Source: Blasia pusilla (lineage: Eukaryota > Marchantiophyta > Marchantiopsida > Blasiales). Taken from it: a stretch of 64,000 nucleotides of DNA. This document shows, piece by piece, positions 44,385-56,560 of the stretch. Within the stretch, counting starts at the first letter, position 1. Each line of letters starts with the position of its first letter. The notes beneath the pieces were generated by a model. It made no database searches. It had not been told where the DNA came from and saw nothing but the letters and a program-made list of their open reading frames with translations. Location of the stretch: contig CM114271.1 of NCBI GenBank assembly GCA_050084515.1, forward strand, positions 57,288,001-57,352,000. The letters run 5' to 3'. The translations under genes and the position numbers were made by a program.

Positions 44385-45080
44385 GGATGAGTGTTGCGAC
44401 CCTCATAACCAAACAACACCAAATAGGTGCTAAGCGGAACATCAGAACTCAAGTGGACTCACGCTGCAATGATCGCGCTTTGGAAAGGCCGTTGGAAGGT
44501 CTCTTGGAAAAGTCCAAGAGATGAAACGTGGAACAAAGTTGTGTGTTTCATGCATTAGTGGTCACGACCAGGAAATCTAGACCAAACACGAGCCAAGACT
44601 TGAAATGAGTTGAGTCTTGGAAGGTTGGTTGCCAAAGAGGTGAAAACGAGTTTTGGAACACGACTAGAATTTGGAGAATTTGACTATGTTTTGGACCATA
44701 ACGTTTAGCCCTAAGATGCATTTGGGACAAATAAGGGCGTTGGAAAGCTTATCTTGAGACGCTTCCAACGCATTAAATATTTTAGCAAACAAATAAGTAA
44801 AATTGAGATATTGGCCAAAAATATTATGAGAGCAATCGGGTTGAGGGCCAATTGGAGAGGCCTGGGTGTCTTTCCCTAAAAAAAGGGACCCCTGGAGATC
44901 CCTAGAAGTACTAGTAGGGGAGGAGTCTCTCCAAGAAGTCTTAGAACACGAATCCCCACTTTGAGCGCCAAACGGCATCTTAGAGGCACGGGATGGAACG
45001 GCAGTTTCGCGTTGGAACTCAAAACCCAAACCTAATCCAAGGGAGTGAACTTTGTACGCCACACTTGGATTCCGACCCGA
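44385..45080 (+). repeat. Chromovirus G 3' LTR (start defined, end uncertain)
   Basis: The polypurine stretch AAGGAGGGATGAG is followed by TGTTGCGACCCTCATAACC at 44392, the classic TGT-x-x-CGACCC start of plant chromovirus LTRs. I cannot fix the 3' end. No second LTR copy is present upstream, so the element is 5'-truncated. Confidence 0.55.
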
Positions 45081-45149
45081 GATTCACTTTGTGTAAGTCT
45101 CAGTTAGGGACTCATTGGATGTCTTTTGGATAGTTGGAATCACTAGAAG

Positions 45150-45880
45150 AAATCCCTGGTTTTATGACTAGATTATATGACTCATATGAGTCATACATTA
45201 GATACCACGACTAACAATGACTGACAACTACTTTAGACACAAAAGCCAAGTCTATTTGTTTGGCGACTAGGCTAATTGGGATGGTCAGCTTAGGTGGAGG
45301 TTGGTATATGACTCAAGGGTGTAGTCATGAGGCCATGATTGACATATCACTGAGATGACGTGGAATAATGACACATCATCAGTGACATGGACTATTTAGT
45401 GTGATGTGTCACTAATGACATGGACTATTGTTGTGACATATGAATGATGATATAGACTTGAGTACGACTCATCTAGTCATATATGTATATTTTTCTAGTT
45501 ACCACCAACGACTCCTTTAGTCATGGTTGGTGTGCAAAAGTTCAGAATATCGTATCAAAATGCACCAAGTGTACTCCATTCAGTTATAGTTGGCAACTCA
45601 TGTAGTCATTTTATTTTATTGAAATGTTGGTATGGACTCATGTAGTCATGTACTATGACTAGAAGAGTAGAGGTACATGACTACTATAGAAGCGGACACA
45701 ACTGGTTTAGTCACCAACATATGACTATGTGAGTTGCGGAAATTATATAGTCATTGCAACAGAATTGCATGAGTCATACAATTATGACTAGAGAGAACTT
45801 GAAGCTTACTACTTCGGTTTTTGAACCGTACTGTGCTAGTTATATCGATATGACTAGTGGAAAAATAAATTTTGGATATT
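45150..45880. repeat. Cluster of TGACTCA/TAGTCA half-palindromes
   Basis: More than a dozen TGACT/AGTCA motifs occur in 730 bp, including the perfect palindrome TATGACTCATATGAGTCATA (45176-45195) and repeated ACTCATGTAGTCAT-like pairs. The motif resembles a bZIP-type site, but a degenerate simple repeat is equally possible. Confidence 0.6.
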
Positions 45881-46840
45881 TTGGAATGTTTATTATGCCT
45901 TTTGAACGGTGCAAGAATTACTGGATTTGAATTATTGAAATCCTATTTTCCATTTATATGGTGAACACTTGAGCATTCACCTTAGCACATAGTATAATTT
46001 TGGAAAAAAAGCGCAAATAACAAAACATCATACATCCAAAAACATGTCAACTGAACTATATGGAAGTAGCATATGAGCACTACGTTGTTACATTGAGTAG
46101 TGGCATCTTGAAGTAATCAAGAAAACTACATATATTTTTTCTCTGAGTTTAGAAAGAGATGTAATAAGAATTTTTGCTACAAACGAAACATACGCAAGCA
46201 ATTAACCAAGCAAATAATGAAAATATACTCTTGAAAACAAATTTTGAGGGATGGAATATCACCAAAGAGTAGCTTCCATACACCAAATTACAAAATGAAT
46301 CAGTATTACATGGGTTTATAATCCAAATAGATAAAAAAATGAAGATAAAATATAGTAGGGTTTATGATCTCATCTTGAAAGAGCAAGAGAGATCATGTTA
46401 TCCATGAAAACAAAGTTATTGCATCTTAGATAGTTGGGTGCCAAAAGAAAAGACTACTCTACTAAATCATCTTTCTCATATGCATCTCTGGCCAGAGCAT
46501 GCTTGAGCCAAGAGCATTACCAAATGTTTCTTATGCAGGTTCGTCTAGCAGATTCAACATCCACAAAGCATATTCTCGTTCGAACACCTCGTTTAGATCA
46601 ACCCTCATCACGCCTAAGGGGATGTCTTTGGCATGGAGCTTGTCTCTTCCACCAAAATCTGATATAACTCCTCACCCATGCATCATCTTACTCAACTTTG
46701 GCTTGGTGAGTAATACGTGATCACCAATTCGTAGCTAAAAAAATTTAGAGGCATTTAGTTAGTATCAATTCAAATTCTTTTCATATGCATTTGCACGATT
46801 AATCTGAAAATAAAAAATTGCTACGATATACCTGTTTGAA
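45881..46840. other. AT-rich DNA, no gene recognised
   Basis: A 77-codon plus-strand frame (46434-46667) has no domain. Confidence 0.35.
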
Positions 46841-46849
46841 AGACCATCC

Positions 46850-48720
46850 CCATTTCGGAAGATGATGCGGAAAGTTCACAAGTCCTAGATGACCATTTGA
46901 CTGTCCACAACAAGAAATATCAGTGTCGTCATATAAACCTTGAATAGAAGAGGCCATTATAGATGAGATAAATTATCTTAGTTATTTTCTTAGACGAGCT
47001 TGATCTGATTTCACTTTCCTGCTCATTCACACCATCAGATTGTAGCCTGGACTATTGTCTTTTGGTTGGTGATGATACGGCTTGGCTATCCATACTCAGG
47101 TTTTCTGCACATTATGCACGCCAAAGTCCATTGAACGTTGTAGGAAGAAATGAGTATTGTTTTGTGGATAGGTTGAAAACTACCCCAAAGACAAATTCAT
47201 TATGCCAAGGATGACATACTTACAAGTGATTCGAGTATCACCATCTGCACTTTCTGTGGAACTTCTCCTTTTGTTGCTCCGTTCTGGCACTTCTACAAAC
47301 AACCCAAGTATTGAGAAATGAATTGGAAAACCAGATTCTTCACTTCAACAAGTAATTATATTAGAAGACCCTACATCTAGTGACGATAAACTCTCTCCTT
47401 ACCACCTGATTGTGTTGTTGCCATTGCCTCTTTTTGTGTGGAGATCTTCCTCTTCCCTAATTGTTCGGCTTCAGACGTTGGCATAGGTTCAACAATGACT
47501 GTAAGTTACTCAAAACAAAGAAAGCCAGTTCTGAAATACTCATGCTAGAAAGGACAAGTAGTTATAACCATTGAAAATCAAGGGTGGAAGAATGAGAATG
47601 GGCTACCTAATATGAGCTTCTCATCTATCGTTGCATATGGTTGAGAATTGGATGGCGGGGAACTAAAAATCTGGTGTGGTGTTGAAGACACATCCTTTTA
47701 AGTAAGCTTGGAAAACATTTCCATGAGTACACTTAATGCTTTGTTCTGCCATTCCATCTGCAACTTCACATCATCCAAATCTATGCTCAACTTCTTCCAA
47801 TTGAATAGTGATTCTGGATTCCACACTGTGCATATATAATCCAACAATCAATTAGGTACAAAAAAAATGGTTTTGCAATTATACAGTCAGATACAACCAT
47901 GATACTAACTCCATAATTCAACCTGATTAAGGATATGATACTAACTCCATGACCCAATCAGATGAAGATCATAATACTAGCCATGTCAAGCCAACAGGTA
48001 AGAAAAGAGTTATGCATTTACATTTATCGATGAACTCAATTGTGTGAAACCTGGTTGCTTAGGCAACTCTTCTCTCTCCATAGATTCTAGTCCCGTGCTC
48101 AAGGACTCCTTTGAGGTACGTTGTTGCACCTGCACATGCTCCTTAAATACATAAATTATGAAATTCATGCATGTGAAAGGGTTCTATGCAAATATGGAAA
48201 TGAAGCAATAATGGAAGTTTTCTACCATTATGTAACTTTAGCAAGAAAACTAGGGAATGCCAAGATGACTTACATCAAGTCCATCTAAACCTGCACGGCC
48301 GGAGAAATTTAAAGATGGCCCTTGCTCGAGCCATCTTTTCTGCCTTCATTTTGCTCTCCTCGGAGAGCCAATAATCTACTGATCAATTCCATGACTCCTC
48401 ATCGATATCAAGGTAACACGGGATTGCGCAATGAGCCCCATGTAATGTCCAATAGTTCTTGACATTGGATCGCTCAGTTTTCAATAGTTGTGCTCTTTTT
48501 TTTCATGAAATCAAGCAAAAGAGATGATGCACCCACATATGTGTATTCCTCAAGGATGTGATTTTGAAGAGCAACCATGTTGATAGAATTCTATTTACTA
48601 ATCTCAATGCATGATAAGTCCAAGTACCTCATCACCCATACCTTCAATTCATTTAGCCAAGGCTCATAACCTGGAGCTCCAGGCGATGGAATACCATCTG
48701 GCATGTGCTCACATCTAGAT
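46850..48720 (-). pseudogene. Multi-exon-like, decayed coding region (CACTA accessory/transposase-24-like, uncertain)
   Basis: Several coding-like pieces occur in order on the minus strand. GIPSPGAPGYEPWLNELKVW lies near 48610-48710. MVALQNHILEEYTYVGASSL begins near 48570. Near 48310-48460 are NYWTLHGAHCAIPCYLDIDE and DYWLSEESKMKAEKMARARA. Coiled-coil LDDVKLQMEWQNKALSVLME is near 47720-47810, and Lys/Ser-rich SEAEQLGKRKISTQKEAMAT near 47430. AG/GT splice-like borders occur (for example TATATGCACAG before the 47.8-kb piece). Stops interrupt most pieces. With DUF4216 upstream on the same strand, a CACTA-type element is the best explanation, but I cannot prove the family of these pieces. Confidence 0.4.
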
Positions 48721-49543
48721 TTCAAGTTCTGCTTCTTCCTAATGGAGACATCACGAGTCCACAAATCACGCTTTGTGCGACTCTACCATTCTCCTACAAA
48801 TATACCACCATCCCAATTCTCAGATGTCAAAAATGTAGGGCCGAAATTATAAACTCACCAAATCATAATTATGTTGAACTATATTAATTATAAGACCAAC
48901 TTATACTAGTAATAATTTCACACCTTTCATAATCCAACCAACCATGTAATTTAGAACAATTGTACTCTCCCATTAAGCCTAGCAAATGTGGACATATTCT
49001 ACCATCATATCATTCCTAAAGTCTAGAAACTTAGGTTCTAGAATTCAATAGCCAAATGAATATAAATGTGGAGACTACCAAATTTCCATAAATCAAAGAG
49101 ACCATTCAATAATTCAGCAAACACTTTAACAAGAATCATAAAACTGAGAACTATTATGTCAATTGTCAAAAGTCATATGTATCATGAAGAATCGAGGAGT
49201 ATATATCAGCAAATAACATAAGTGTTGTGAACTCTATCCTAACTAGAACTGATAAACTTTGAAAACTTTGAAAAGAGTTAAATCATCTATAAACAAATCA
49301 GATGACCTAGAAATACGTAAACTATCAAATCAATTTCTCTAGGCATGAATTTCATATCATATCATATCATATCATTTTTAATAACTTCCAAAACATAGAC
49401 TCAAGAATTGAGTAGCCGTGTGAACATAGGTCTGGAAAGTACCACATTTTCATCACTCTATAATTGAGGTCGTTGCGTGCAAGAATACAACAACCTATTC
49501 AATATAAATTTGCAAACTCGGAACCAAGTGAGAAGTTACAGTA

Positions 49544-49985
49544 GATGCCCCCCGCTATGGGTCAAATTTTCTGATGGGATTGGCGTTGCGCAAGATTGAG
49601 ACCTACTATGGTATAATTGGTCATCCGTATTCCTGTTGGCCAATGGAGATGCCAATGGTGTTGGGGGTGGCGGTTGGGATGGCCCATGTCCCTCGTGTCC
49701 ACAAAAGAAATACAATTAACTAGTTAGACTTCCAATGAATTGAATTCGCGTATGCAAAACAAGAAAGGGAAAAATAGTAAGCCTACTTACCCACGGGGAT
49801 GGGATGGTTATGGATGATTGAGCTCCATTGGTCTATGGTGGCTGAAATTGACTTCCATAACCCATCGGTGATTGCATCATCATAGGTACCCACCACGGCA
49901 TCTGGCTTTGTGCCCATGGGGATGGAGGAGGGGGATATGCTTGCGAAGGCATTATGGGTTGTGATGGAGTTCCGTCCATGGGCTG
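49544..49985 (-). pseudogene. Pro/Met/Gln-rich coding remnant in two exon-like pieces
   Basis: On the minus strand, TTACATGTGCAG (acceptor-like) precedes MDGTPSQPIMPSQAYPPPP, SPWAQSQMPWWVPMMMQSPM and GYGSQFQPP, then an in-frame TAG. The piece ends at a good donor (GTGG-GTAAGTAG). The next piece after ACACGAG encodes HGPSQPPPPTPLASPL and ends with TAA. Low-complexity, Pro-rich; function unknown. Possibly the 3' part of the CACTA-associated gene. Confidence 0.45.
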
Positions 49986-50193
49986 CACATGTAAGTAAAT
50001 TTGTTAGTAAACTAAACTAGAGAGCATTTGATGAATAAAGATTAGTGAAGTCATAATGACACGTTTCTACCACTCATTTTATTACATACCAATCATACAT
50101 ATAGAGATAGTTGAATATTCCTCCATGTCTACAATTACATCACCGCATCATTTGTATTGGTGGAATTTAGTACATTTCCCTATTTGGATGGTT

Positions 50194-50812
50194 TGTTACA
50201 TCTGAGTAGCCGATAGGCCGAGATTTATCGTGGATAGGGCGTAGGAGCCAGCGGACTATCTTGAGTGTAACTTTGTCCCACGGTGTCGGATGAGATTGAG
50301 GATAGGTCCATTGTGTCAGGAACGTCGTTTCTAACAATTTTCATATTGAGGTCTTTCATAGCCGGATGACTTGTTGACCAGGTCACCCGCCCCTGGTAAC
50401 TTGTATGCGTCAGGCTACCAAGGGGAGGGCTATTTTTAGGGGAAGAGCCTTTTGGCTCTTCCCAACCCTATATAAGAGAGGAAGGTGGCTTTCTTTAGCC
50501 ATCTTTCTCATGTTGGGCCGTTGGAGCACCTCCCTTGTATGTGTGTGAGATAGGACAAGGGTGCTAGCGTCCGGATTCCTTGATAGCACAAGATGGACGA
50601 GGCTCGATATGCTGATGTAGATTGAGGAGTGGAGTTTTAGGCCGGGTGTGCCATTTTTACTACTCTTTATTTTTCTTGTGTGATCTCCATGTATATGTAT
50701 GAGTTGATTTTTGTACATGTGTGGATCGACCCGTGTGTGGGGAAGATAGATGTTGTGTGGTGTAGATATGACCAGCGATGTATGTTATGTAGCGATATGT
50801 ATGCGCACGATA
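50194..50812 (+). mobile_element. Solo LTR of the DNMT-PHD family, 4-bp TSD
   Basis: 619 bp, TGTTACATCTGAG ... GCGCACGATA, flanked by GGTT (50190-50193 and 50813-50816). It has one U module (hairpins; TATATAAG near 50468) followed directly by V (from about 50675). This copy fixes the LTR ends and TSD length of the family. It interrupts the minus-strand CACTA-like coding region between 49.98 and 50.88 kb. Confidence 0.85.
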
Positions 50813-50881
50813 GGTTTGACTGGACGCTCCTTTGCTTGAGGCTATTCAAAAAAAACATCTCATTGTGAGTTAACATAGTAT

Positions 50882-51480
50882 TCATAATTCTGAAATCTGA
50901 AGAGAGTAACAAAACAACAAGATGTGAAGAGAAAGTACCCTCCCATCCTCCAGCCAGAAGTCATCATCCTCTTCAGCCCCCAAGAAGTCCATCTCAAGGA
51001 GTGGATTATAATAGGGGTCTTTGGAATCACTATTTGAACGATCTTTTCGAGTCTCCCCAAGGATTACACTTTGGTTAGTGGCCTTCTCCTCCAACCATAA
51101 GTTGCGTCTTTGTGGAAGAGAAGGATTCCAAAATGGCAAAGGCTTGCGCTCCTTCACAACCCTTGGAGCAACAAACCTTCAAAATATGATCACACAAATT
51201 GTGTCATATTTCCTAATGTACAACCACTATATGAACATGATACACTTGACCAAATAAAGCAAAAGATACATGTTATCCAAGATCATACTGACCAATCCTT
51301 CAACCCACCAAAAAACTCCACCTCTTTGGCCTTTCTCTCTCTCACTCTGCAATTCCTTTCTTCTTCATATGGATTAGGACTTGAACATTATCTATACCAT
51401 CCCAGGATGAACTTTGATTGGATTCCACGTTCTCATCAATCATATCAAGTACACCGTTCCAAGCGCCTCCCTTCCTCTGA
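50882..51480 (-). pseudogene. Exon-like minus-strand coding piece, unknown protein
   Basis: The main frame reads VKERKPLPFWNPSLPQRRNL, WLEEKATNQSVILGETRK and an acidic end (MDFLGAEEDDDFWLEDGR). A preceding piece near 51290-51480 encodes charged, Arg/Glu-rich sequence. Family unknown; it follows DUF4216 on the same strand and is probably part of the same element. Confidence 0.4.
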
Positions 51481-51746
51481 AGACAACAAGTAAGCAAGAA
51501 TAACATCTAACTTGATGGAAATTTGAGAGTTCTACTTGTTGCCACAGAGTTTCATCCATTATGCCCAACAACACCAGAATTCACTTACATTCTTGTAACA
51601 GAACTCAATTATTTGAATCATACCAAAAAAAAACATAATGGTGAGTGCCAAAGATAAAACTATGAATTAATCTAATCAAATTCTGAGTTATTAGAGTCTG
51701 AATCAACGTCTTCTATCATATCCCATACATGGATTATTGGCACATG

Positions 51747-52400
51747 CTACACATCCACCATAGCAACTTCCATTTGTGCATCACTTAGGACTCCAGCTCC
51801 TAAGGTACTTGTCTCTGGTAGATTCCCTGGTTCCATGCATTTGGCATGGAAAGTGGGCAAAGCATTACAAGCTCCATCTTGTGACTCTAAGTCATCAAAA
51901 TAAACTCTCTGAGCTCTAGCTTCCTTCCTCATTACCACTTTCCATCCTCCACCCTCATCGGCATCTCCATAAAACACTTGTTGCACTTGTGATGGGAAAA
52001 CAAATGGCTCGTGATCTAATGGCTCGCATGACCTTAAGTTGGCCAAAAAAAAACCCTCCTTATCCAATTTCATGGACCCTACTCTCGAATCCCAATCTGC
52101 TTTAACCCACCGCCCTCGCATTAGTATTATGGGTTGTTCTACAATTCCATAATCAAGTAAGAGAATATCAACCAACACCCCAACATACGAGTATAAACAA
52201 TTCTGGTTGGAAATTTTTTCATCATCAAATACTACACCTATTCCACTATCATAAGTGGAGAAGGGTGTCGCACCACTTGGCCCTTCTACCCTGTAGTGGT
52301 TTCTGTAGGCTTTCATACTCTTGAATGACAATGCCCTACTATTAGGAGGTATAGTTAACAATAGTAGGTGAGCATCAAGATCTTTTGAGTTGTCAATTGC
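51747..52400 (-). pseudogene. CACTA-type transposase C-terminal part with DUF4216
   Basis: The minus-strand frame of more than 204 codons starts within DLDAHLLLLTIPPNSRALSF and includes MKAYRNHYRVEGPS. The DUF4216 core follows: LYSYVGVLVDILLLDYG, QPIILMRGRWVKADWDSR, then EPFVFPSQVQQVFYGDAD and GWKVVMRKEARAQRVYFDDL. DUF4216 lies C-terminal to the TNP2 (Transposase_21) catalytic domain in plant En/Spm (CACTA) transposases. No TNP2 core is recognisable upstream, where an inverted repeat begins about 250 bp away, so the gene is truncated. The acidic, Gly-rich tail ends at about 51747. Confidence 0.82.
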
Positions 52401-52654
52401 ATCCTATGTAATGGCAAGGCGAATCCACTTTTCAAAAGGAATGTCTCTCGTAGATGACTGATATTTCTTGTTCAATAATTGAAACACCCATGGAAGTTAT
52501 AGTGGATTCCGCTGTAATCCCTTCGAATACAACGGATAGCTTTGTGGTGCAGCGGGTGAACACAACCTTGAGGCACTTGATATCATTCCTAGAGGTTTCC
52601 AAAGCAATTATGCAATAATTGAAGAAAATCGATAAGTTGTCCGACCACGCTCTT

Positions 52655-53504
52655 AATACACTCGTAGTTCAGTTGCCGCTTCAACGTCAGGGGGAGGTTA
52701 GCCTTGAATGGTCGATGGTCTGTTGACGAGGTTGGGTGTAGTGTTCCGCATTCTTTCTCTCCACCCTAATACTACCTTTGAAGAACCCAAGACTTTGTTT
52801 TGTACTCACACCTTTGTAGACACACAAGGAGTTATTGTTGGGTCCTGCAAATATGGGAGTTCCTCAACCTCAGGTAACGCAGCAGTATGTTGCTCAAATT
52901 GTTGCCGCCAATGTTGATCCACGTACTCCAACTCTTTGGTGATTTTAGCTTTCAAGTTTTGGACGGCCTCTTCAATCAATTCTTGTGTTTTCTCTGGTTC
53001 TTTGCGTACTTCTGCATGAAGCTTCTGATCCGCCTTTAGCATCGCAACTTTCACCACGGATTGGCTCCATTGAGACACCAAGTTGATGTTCTTTTTTGTT
53101 GGTCCATCAGAAGTTTACCCTTCTTTGCATTGTCTCAATGGAGCCAATCCATGGTGAAAGTTGCGATGCTAAAGGCGGATCGAAGCTTCATGCAAAGAAC
53201 GGAGAAAACACAAGAATTGATTGAAGAGGCCGCCCAAAACTTGAAAGCTAAAATCAAGAGTTGGAGTTGGATCAACATTGGCGGCAACAATTTGAGCAAC
53301 CTTGATCTACATTCGAGGTTGAGGAACTCCCATATTTGCAGGACCCAACAATAACTCCTTGTGTGTCTACAAAGGTGTGAGTACAAAACAAAGTCTTGGG
53401 TTCTTCAAAGGTAGTATTAGGGTGGAGAGAAAGAATGCGAACACTACAACCACAAATCATAACCTCTCTCGACGTTGAAGCGGCAACTGAACTACGAGTG
53501 TATT
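52655..53504. repeat. Large inverted repeat (arms 422 and 374 bp, loop 54 bp)
   Basis: 52655-53076 is the reverse complement of 53131-53504 with small indels: TTGGCTCCATTGAGACA pairs with TGTCTCAATGGAGCCAA, and AATACACTCGTAGTTCAGTT with AACTGAACTACGAGTGTATT. Each arm encodes the same coiled-coil peptide (VVKVAMLKADQKLHAEVRKE ... KTQELIEEAVQNLKAKI) pointing outward from the loop. A transcript through it would fold into a long, imperfect hairpin. It lies immediately upstream (in minus-strand sense) of the DUF4216 piece. Confidence 0.88.
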
Positions 53505-53850
53505 GTGATTCCTAGTACTTGCTAAATCATTTCCAATATATTAGTGCATCAAGAAAGTGCTATAAATTCATCATGCCAAAGATGGAAAAGTAGGATAGAG
53601 CATAATTAACCCAACTACTAAATTAAGAAATCAAGGAAGAAGGAGAGTAAAGAGGATAGAAGTAATCACGAAGATGTGGGATGAGAGGCCTCATCTCCCT
53701 TTCATTGTTCCACATGCTCCATATGAGATCACGTTTTGGTATTGACAACATTTCTTCAATTAAGGGTGGATCTTATGGCTACAAAAATCGTAGATAAAAG
53801 ATAAATTATCTACCAATTTTCTCTCATTTAGTTTAGAATCACGACGTACA
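53505..53850. other. No gene recognised
   Basis: AT-rich spacer. Confidence 0.4.
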
Positions 53851-53859
53851 CTCTCCATC

Positions 53860-54375
53860 CTCACAGATGGTTATATTGAGGAAATCACTTCATTGCACCT
53901 TATCTTGAAATTCTTAACTAGGAAATCTCTAAAAACTATTTTGTGTTTGTGCACTAAGAAAAAAATAGAAATGGTATTGAACCCTACTCGAGGAGGCATG
54001 TTTACATCCATAAGTTGCTAAATGAAGACATACAACATACAATCCCAAGTCCTCTCATAGGTGATAATTGGAAGTATCATAGGAATTGGTGATTGCATAA
54101 CTTTGTTTATAAGTGTCTCTTTGAAATTGTAGACTACATATTGAGTTAATTGATGCTTATCTACAAAGTGGATCTTTGCCTTGTATGGGTTAAGGAAAGG
54201 AAAATTTGGTACTTGTAGTGCCCACATTTTTGAAATTTTGATAAAGAAGTCAATTTTTGTACAGAATTGTAGTGAAGTCTTCATTGAGTGAAGACTAAAG
54301 ACTCAAGATTGGAAGAAAAGACATATGCTTTACAAAAATTTTGTGGAAATATGGAATGACATAGCTCTGATGAAA
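53860..54375 (-). pseudogene. Element D-like upstream ORF, second copy (minus strand)
   Basis: The 88-codon frame (54284-54018) reads APNF-like LQVPNFPFLNPYKAKIHFVD, HQLTQYVVYNFKETLINKVM and PMILPIITYERTWDCMLYVF. It is clearly related to 56344-56560 on the plus strand (FLFLNPFIFRLLYVDRDWFT, RYLVYHFGEVFMTQVMES, LIVTYDRVWDCTIYIF). Beyond a stop, VHKHKIVFRDFLVKNFK resembles the continuation in element D after the inserted copy C. A PBS-like ATCAGAGC lies near 54366-54378 on the same strand. The protein family is unknown. Confidence 0.55.
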
Positions 54376-54379
54376 GGAC

Positions 54380-55560
54380 AAGAGATAGTAAGAAATAGAA
54401 GACTGTCGTGGAGGAGTTAGACTTATGTAAGAGTAGGAAAAGAGTGGGAAAGATGTAAGAGTAAGAAGCCTGGATACTTCTCAAGGAAGACTGTAGTATG
54501 AATATGGGTGAAGATTGTCAACGAAGATTGTAAAAGACTTCTTCTTTGCAAAAAAAGATCCAAGGGAATCTTCGTGCAAAGAGTGTGAATAAAGAATAAA
54601 GAACAAAGAACAAAGAGCGAGGAGTGCAGACTAAGAAATCCAAGAAGGAAGGGGAAGAAGAAGAGGAAATCAACGAGTCTTGACAAATCGAAAAGGTATA
54701 TATAGAAAGAGAAAGAATATTTTGAAGAAAGAGGATTGAAAGGAAATTGCAAGGAGGATCCTTCGCAGCGGCATTAAGATAAGAGTCTTCTCGAAGATAG
54801 GATTGCAAAAATAGGACTGCAAAGACTATAAATAATGAATTGTCACGGCGGTTTATTATTTAAAGAATAATAAATCTCCGTGAAGAAACTATTCAAAGAA
54901 TAGAGCAGAAGAACAAGGGGTCATTTCCTTGTGTCTCGAGTTTCCCACTACTTTTGGTAGATTGTATAAAGAGGTCTTTGGGGATGATCCAAGTCGAAGA
55001 GTCTTGTACCCTCGAAAGCTTGCCATACTTTTTGGTTCTTTCCACTCTTTGATGTAGTAGAAGTGTCTTCTCTCATTCTTTCTAGTCTGGGGAGTTGAAG
55101 GTCAAGCTTATTGGACTACGGAAAGCATGAGGGTTGAATCTTTGATTTCACGATTCCAGGGGATAATCAGGAAGAGCATAGGAAAGCTGTTAGACATTGA
55201 GTAACCTGCCATGACAGATTCACTTCTGAGAGTAGGATGAGCCGCCATCTTCTTGAGGTCTCTTTGAGGTCTTTGTTGGAGCTTTGGTATCCAAGATTTG
55301 CAAGTTTCTTCCCTACACTTGAGAAGAGTCTTTTCCAATAGGGAAGAAAACCATTTGATCTTTTGTACTAGTGAAGACAGTGTAGTTGCAGTTAGTGAAG
55401 ATACTAAGTGAAGAAGAAATTCCTTATAATTATTATAAAACCTCTCTTTACTCAAGAAACAGTGATCTCTTGGGAACGAACTTAATACTCTACGATTAAA
55501 AGAGTACCTTTTCCTTAAGTTGTACATTACAGTATTACTCGTGCTCCACCTCTATCCATG
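54380..55560. other. Possible LTR of the minus-strand D-like element; small hairpin at 54846-54882
   Basis: Non-coding by inspection apart from an unassigned 139-codon minus-strand frame (55108-55527). GGTTTATTATT and AATAATAAATC (about 54850-54880), flanked by CGGC and TCCG, form a short AT-rich hairpin. LTR boundaries not determined. Confidence 0.3.
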
Positions 55561-56039
55561 ATTCACAAACTTCATCCATCTTGCTCTCTCTCTCCCTAAA
55601 TAGTTTAAGATTACAAATGACTATTGATCTATTCCCTCAAACTCATGAATACATGACAAGTCTGCTAAAATTATTCTATATTCACAAATCTCTAAACCCT
55701 TCAAGAATGGCTCATGGTCGAATTATTCTCCCAATAGGGATCCCCCCTCATTGAAAGAGTAACCAAGTCCAATATCATAGTCTCAAGAATGACAAGCATA
55801 ACTCTTCTAGGATAAGATGTCTGTAACCATCCTTTGTTAGTTATAGTTAAGTTAAAATCTTTGACATGTAGCGCAGAAGTAGGAAAAGAATCAACCAAAA
55901 AGATAAATGACAAAATACACGAGATAAAGATGAGAGTGAACCCATAGGTTGGTGAAAAGTAAAATAAGGATGAGATTGGGGAAGATGAGATAGGGACATT
56001 AGAGTCCAAAGAAGATCCTCTCATGCTATGAGAATATGA

Positions 56040-56176
56040 CACATGGCATAAGGATAGGTAGAGCTAATTTATCTTTATTGTACCTATCTCTTAGTATATA
56101 AAGGAAGAGGAGAGGCCTCAAGGGGCAGTCTACCTTTGAGCAACTCTAGAGCGGTTCCATGAGCTAGAGAGTTATA
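56040..56176 (+). promoter_or_regulatory. Element D 5' LTR 3' part with TATA box
   Basis: TAGTATATAAAGGAAGAGG (TATA near 56094) is followed by about 75 bp to the primer site, the spacing expected of R-U5. The LTR start upstream is not defined. Confidence 0.55.
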
Positions 56177-56177
56177 A

Positions 56178-56192
56178 TGGTATCAGAGCAAG
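56178..56192 (+). promoter_or_regulatory. Primer-binding site for initiator-Met tRNA
   Basis: TGGTATCAGAGCAAG is complementary to the 3' end of plant initiator methionine tRNA and marks the start of element D's internal region. Confidence 0.85.
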
Positions 56193-56343
56193 ATTGCTCT
56201 TCCAATGAGAGTGGATTACCCCTCTTGGAAGGATGACCGAGTAATAATATATTATCGAGAGTTAGATACATTTGTTAGAGGCTAGTAGTGGCTATTGATC
56301 GAGCTACAAGTAGAGTAAGGAGGAAGGACTATTTTGCAGGTAA

Positions 56344-56560
56344 ATGGATGGAGGGGGAGTGAGAGTGGCTCCTAATTTTCTATTTCTTAATCCGTTCATT
56401 TTTAGACTCTTATATGTAGATAGAGACTGGTTCACTAGATACCTCGTATATCACTTTGGTGAAGTTTTCATGACGCAAGTGATGGAGTCTCGCTTCTCGG
56501 TGATCCTCCTTATTGTTACATATGATCGTGTGTGGGATTGCACTATTTATATATTTTTCA
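56344..56560 (+). pseudogene. Element D extra ORF upstream of gag (5' half)
   Basis: An open frame starts 150 bp after the primer site and is related to the minus-strand ORF at 53860-54284. It is cut at about 56560 by the 3' end of inserted copy C. A plausible continuation (VCQPKVAYREFMVRKLAK) lies at about 60090-60160 on the far side. An ORF between PBS and gag is unusual for Ty3 elements and is known mainly from Ogre/Tat-type plant elements, but I see no similarity I could name. Confidence 0.5.

Noticed and set aside
46434-46720. Two overlapping plus-strand ORFs of 73-77 codons
   Set aside because: Opposite to the coherent minus-strand coding-like pieces and without domains.
50194-50812. 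U-V unit considered as an independent TRIM/MITE element
   Set aside because: It has TG...CA-type ends, TATA box and hairpins identical to the LTRs of copies A and B, and a matching 4-bp TSD length, so solo LTR is simpler.
55108-55527. 139-codon minus-strand ORF
   Set aside because: No recognisable domain; lies where an LTR of the minus-strand D-like element may be. Left unassigned rather than called a gene.
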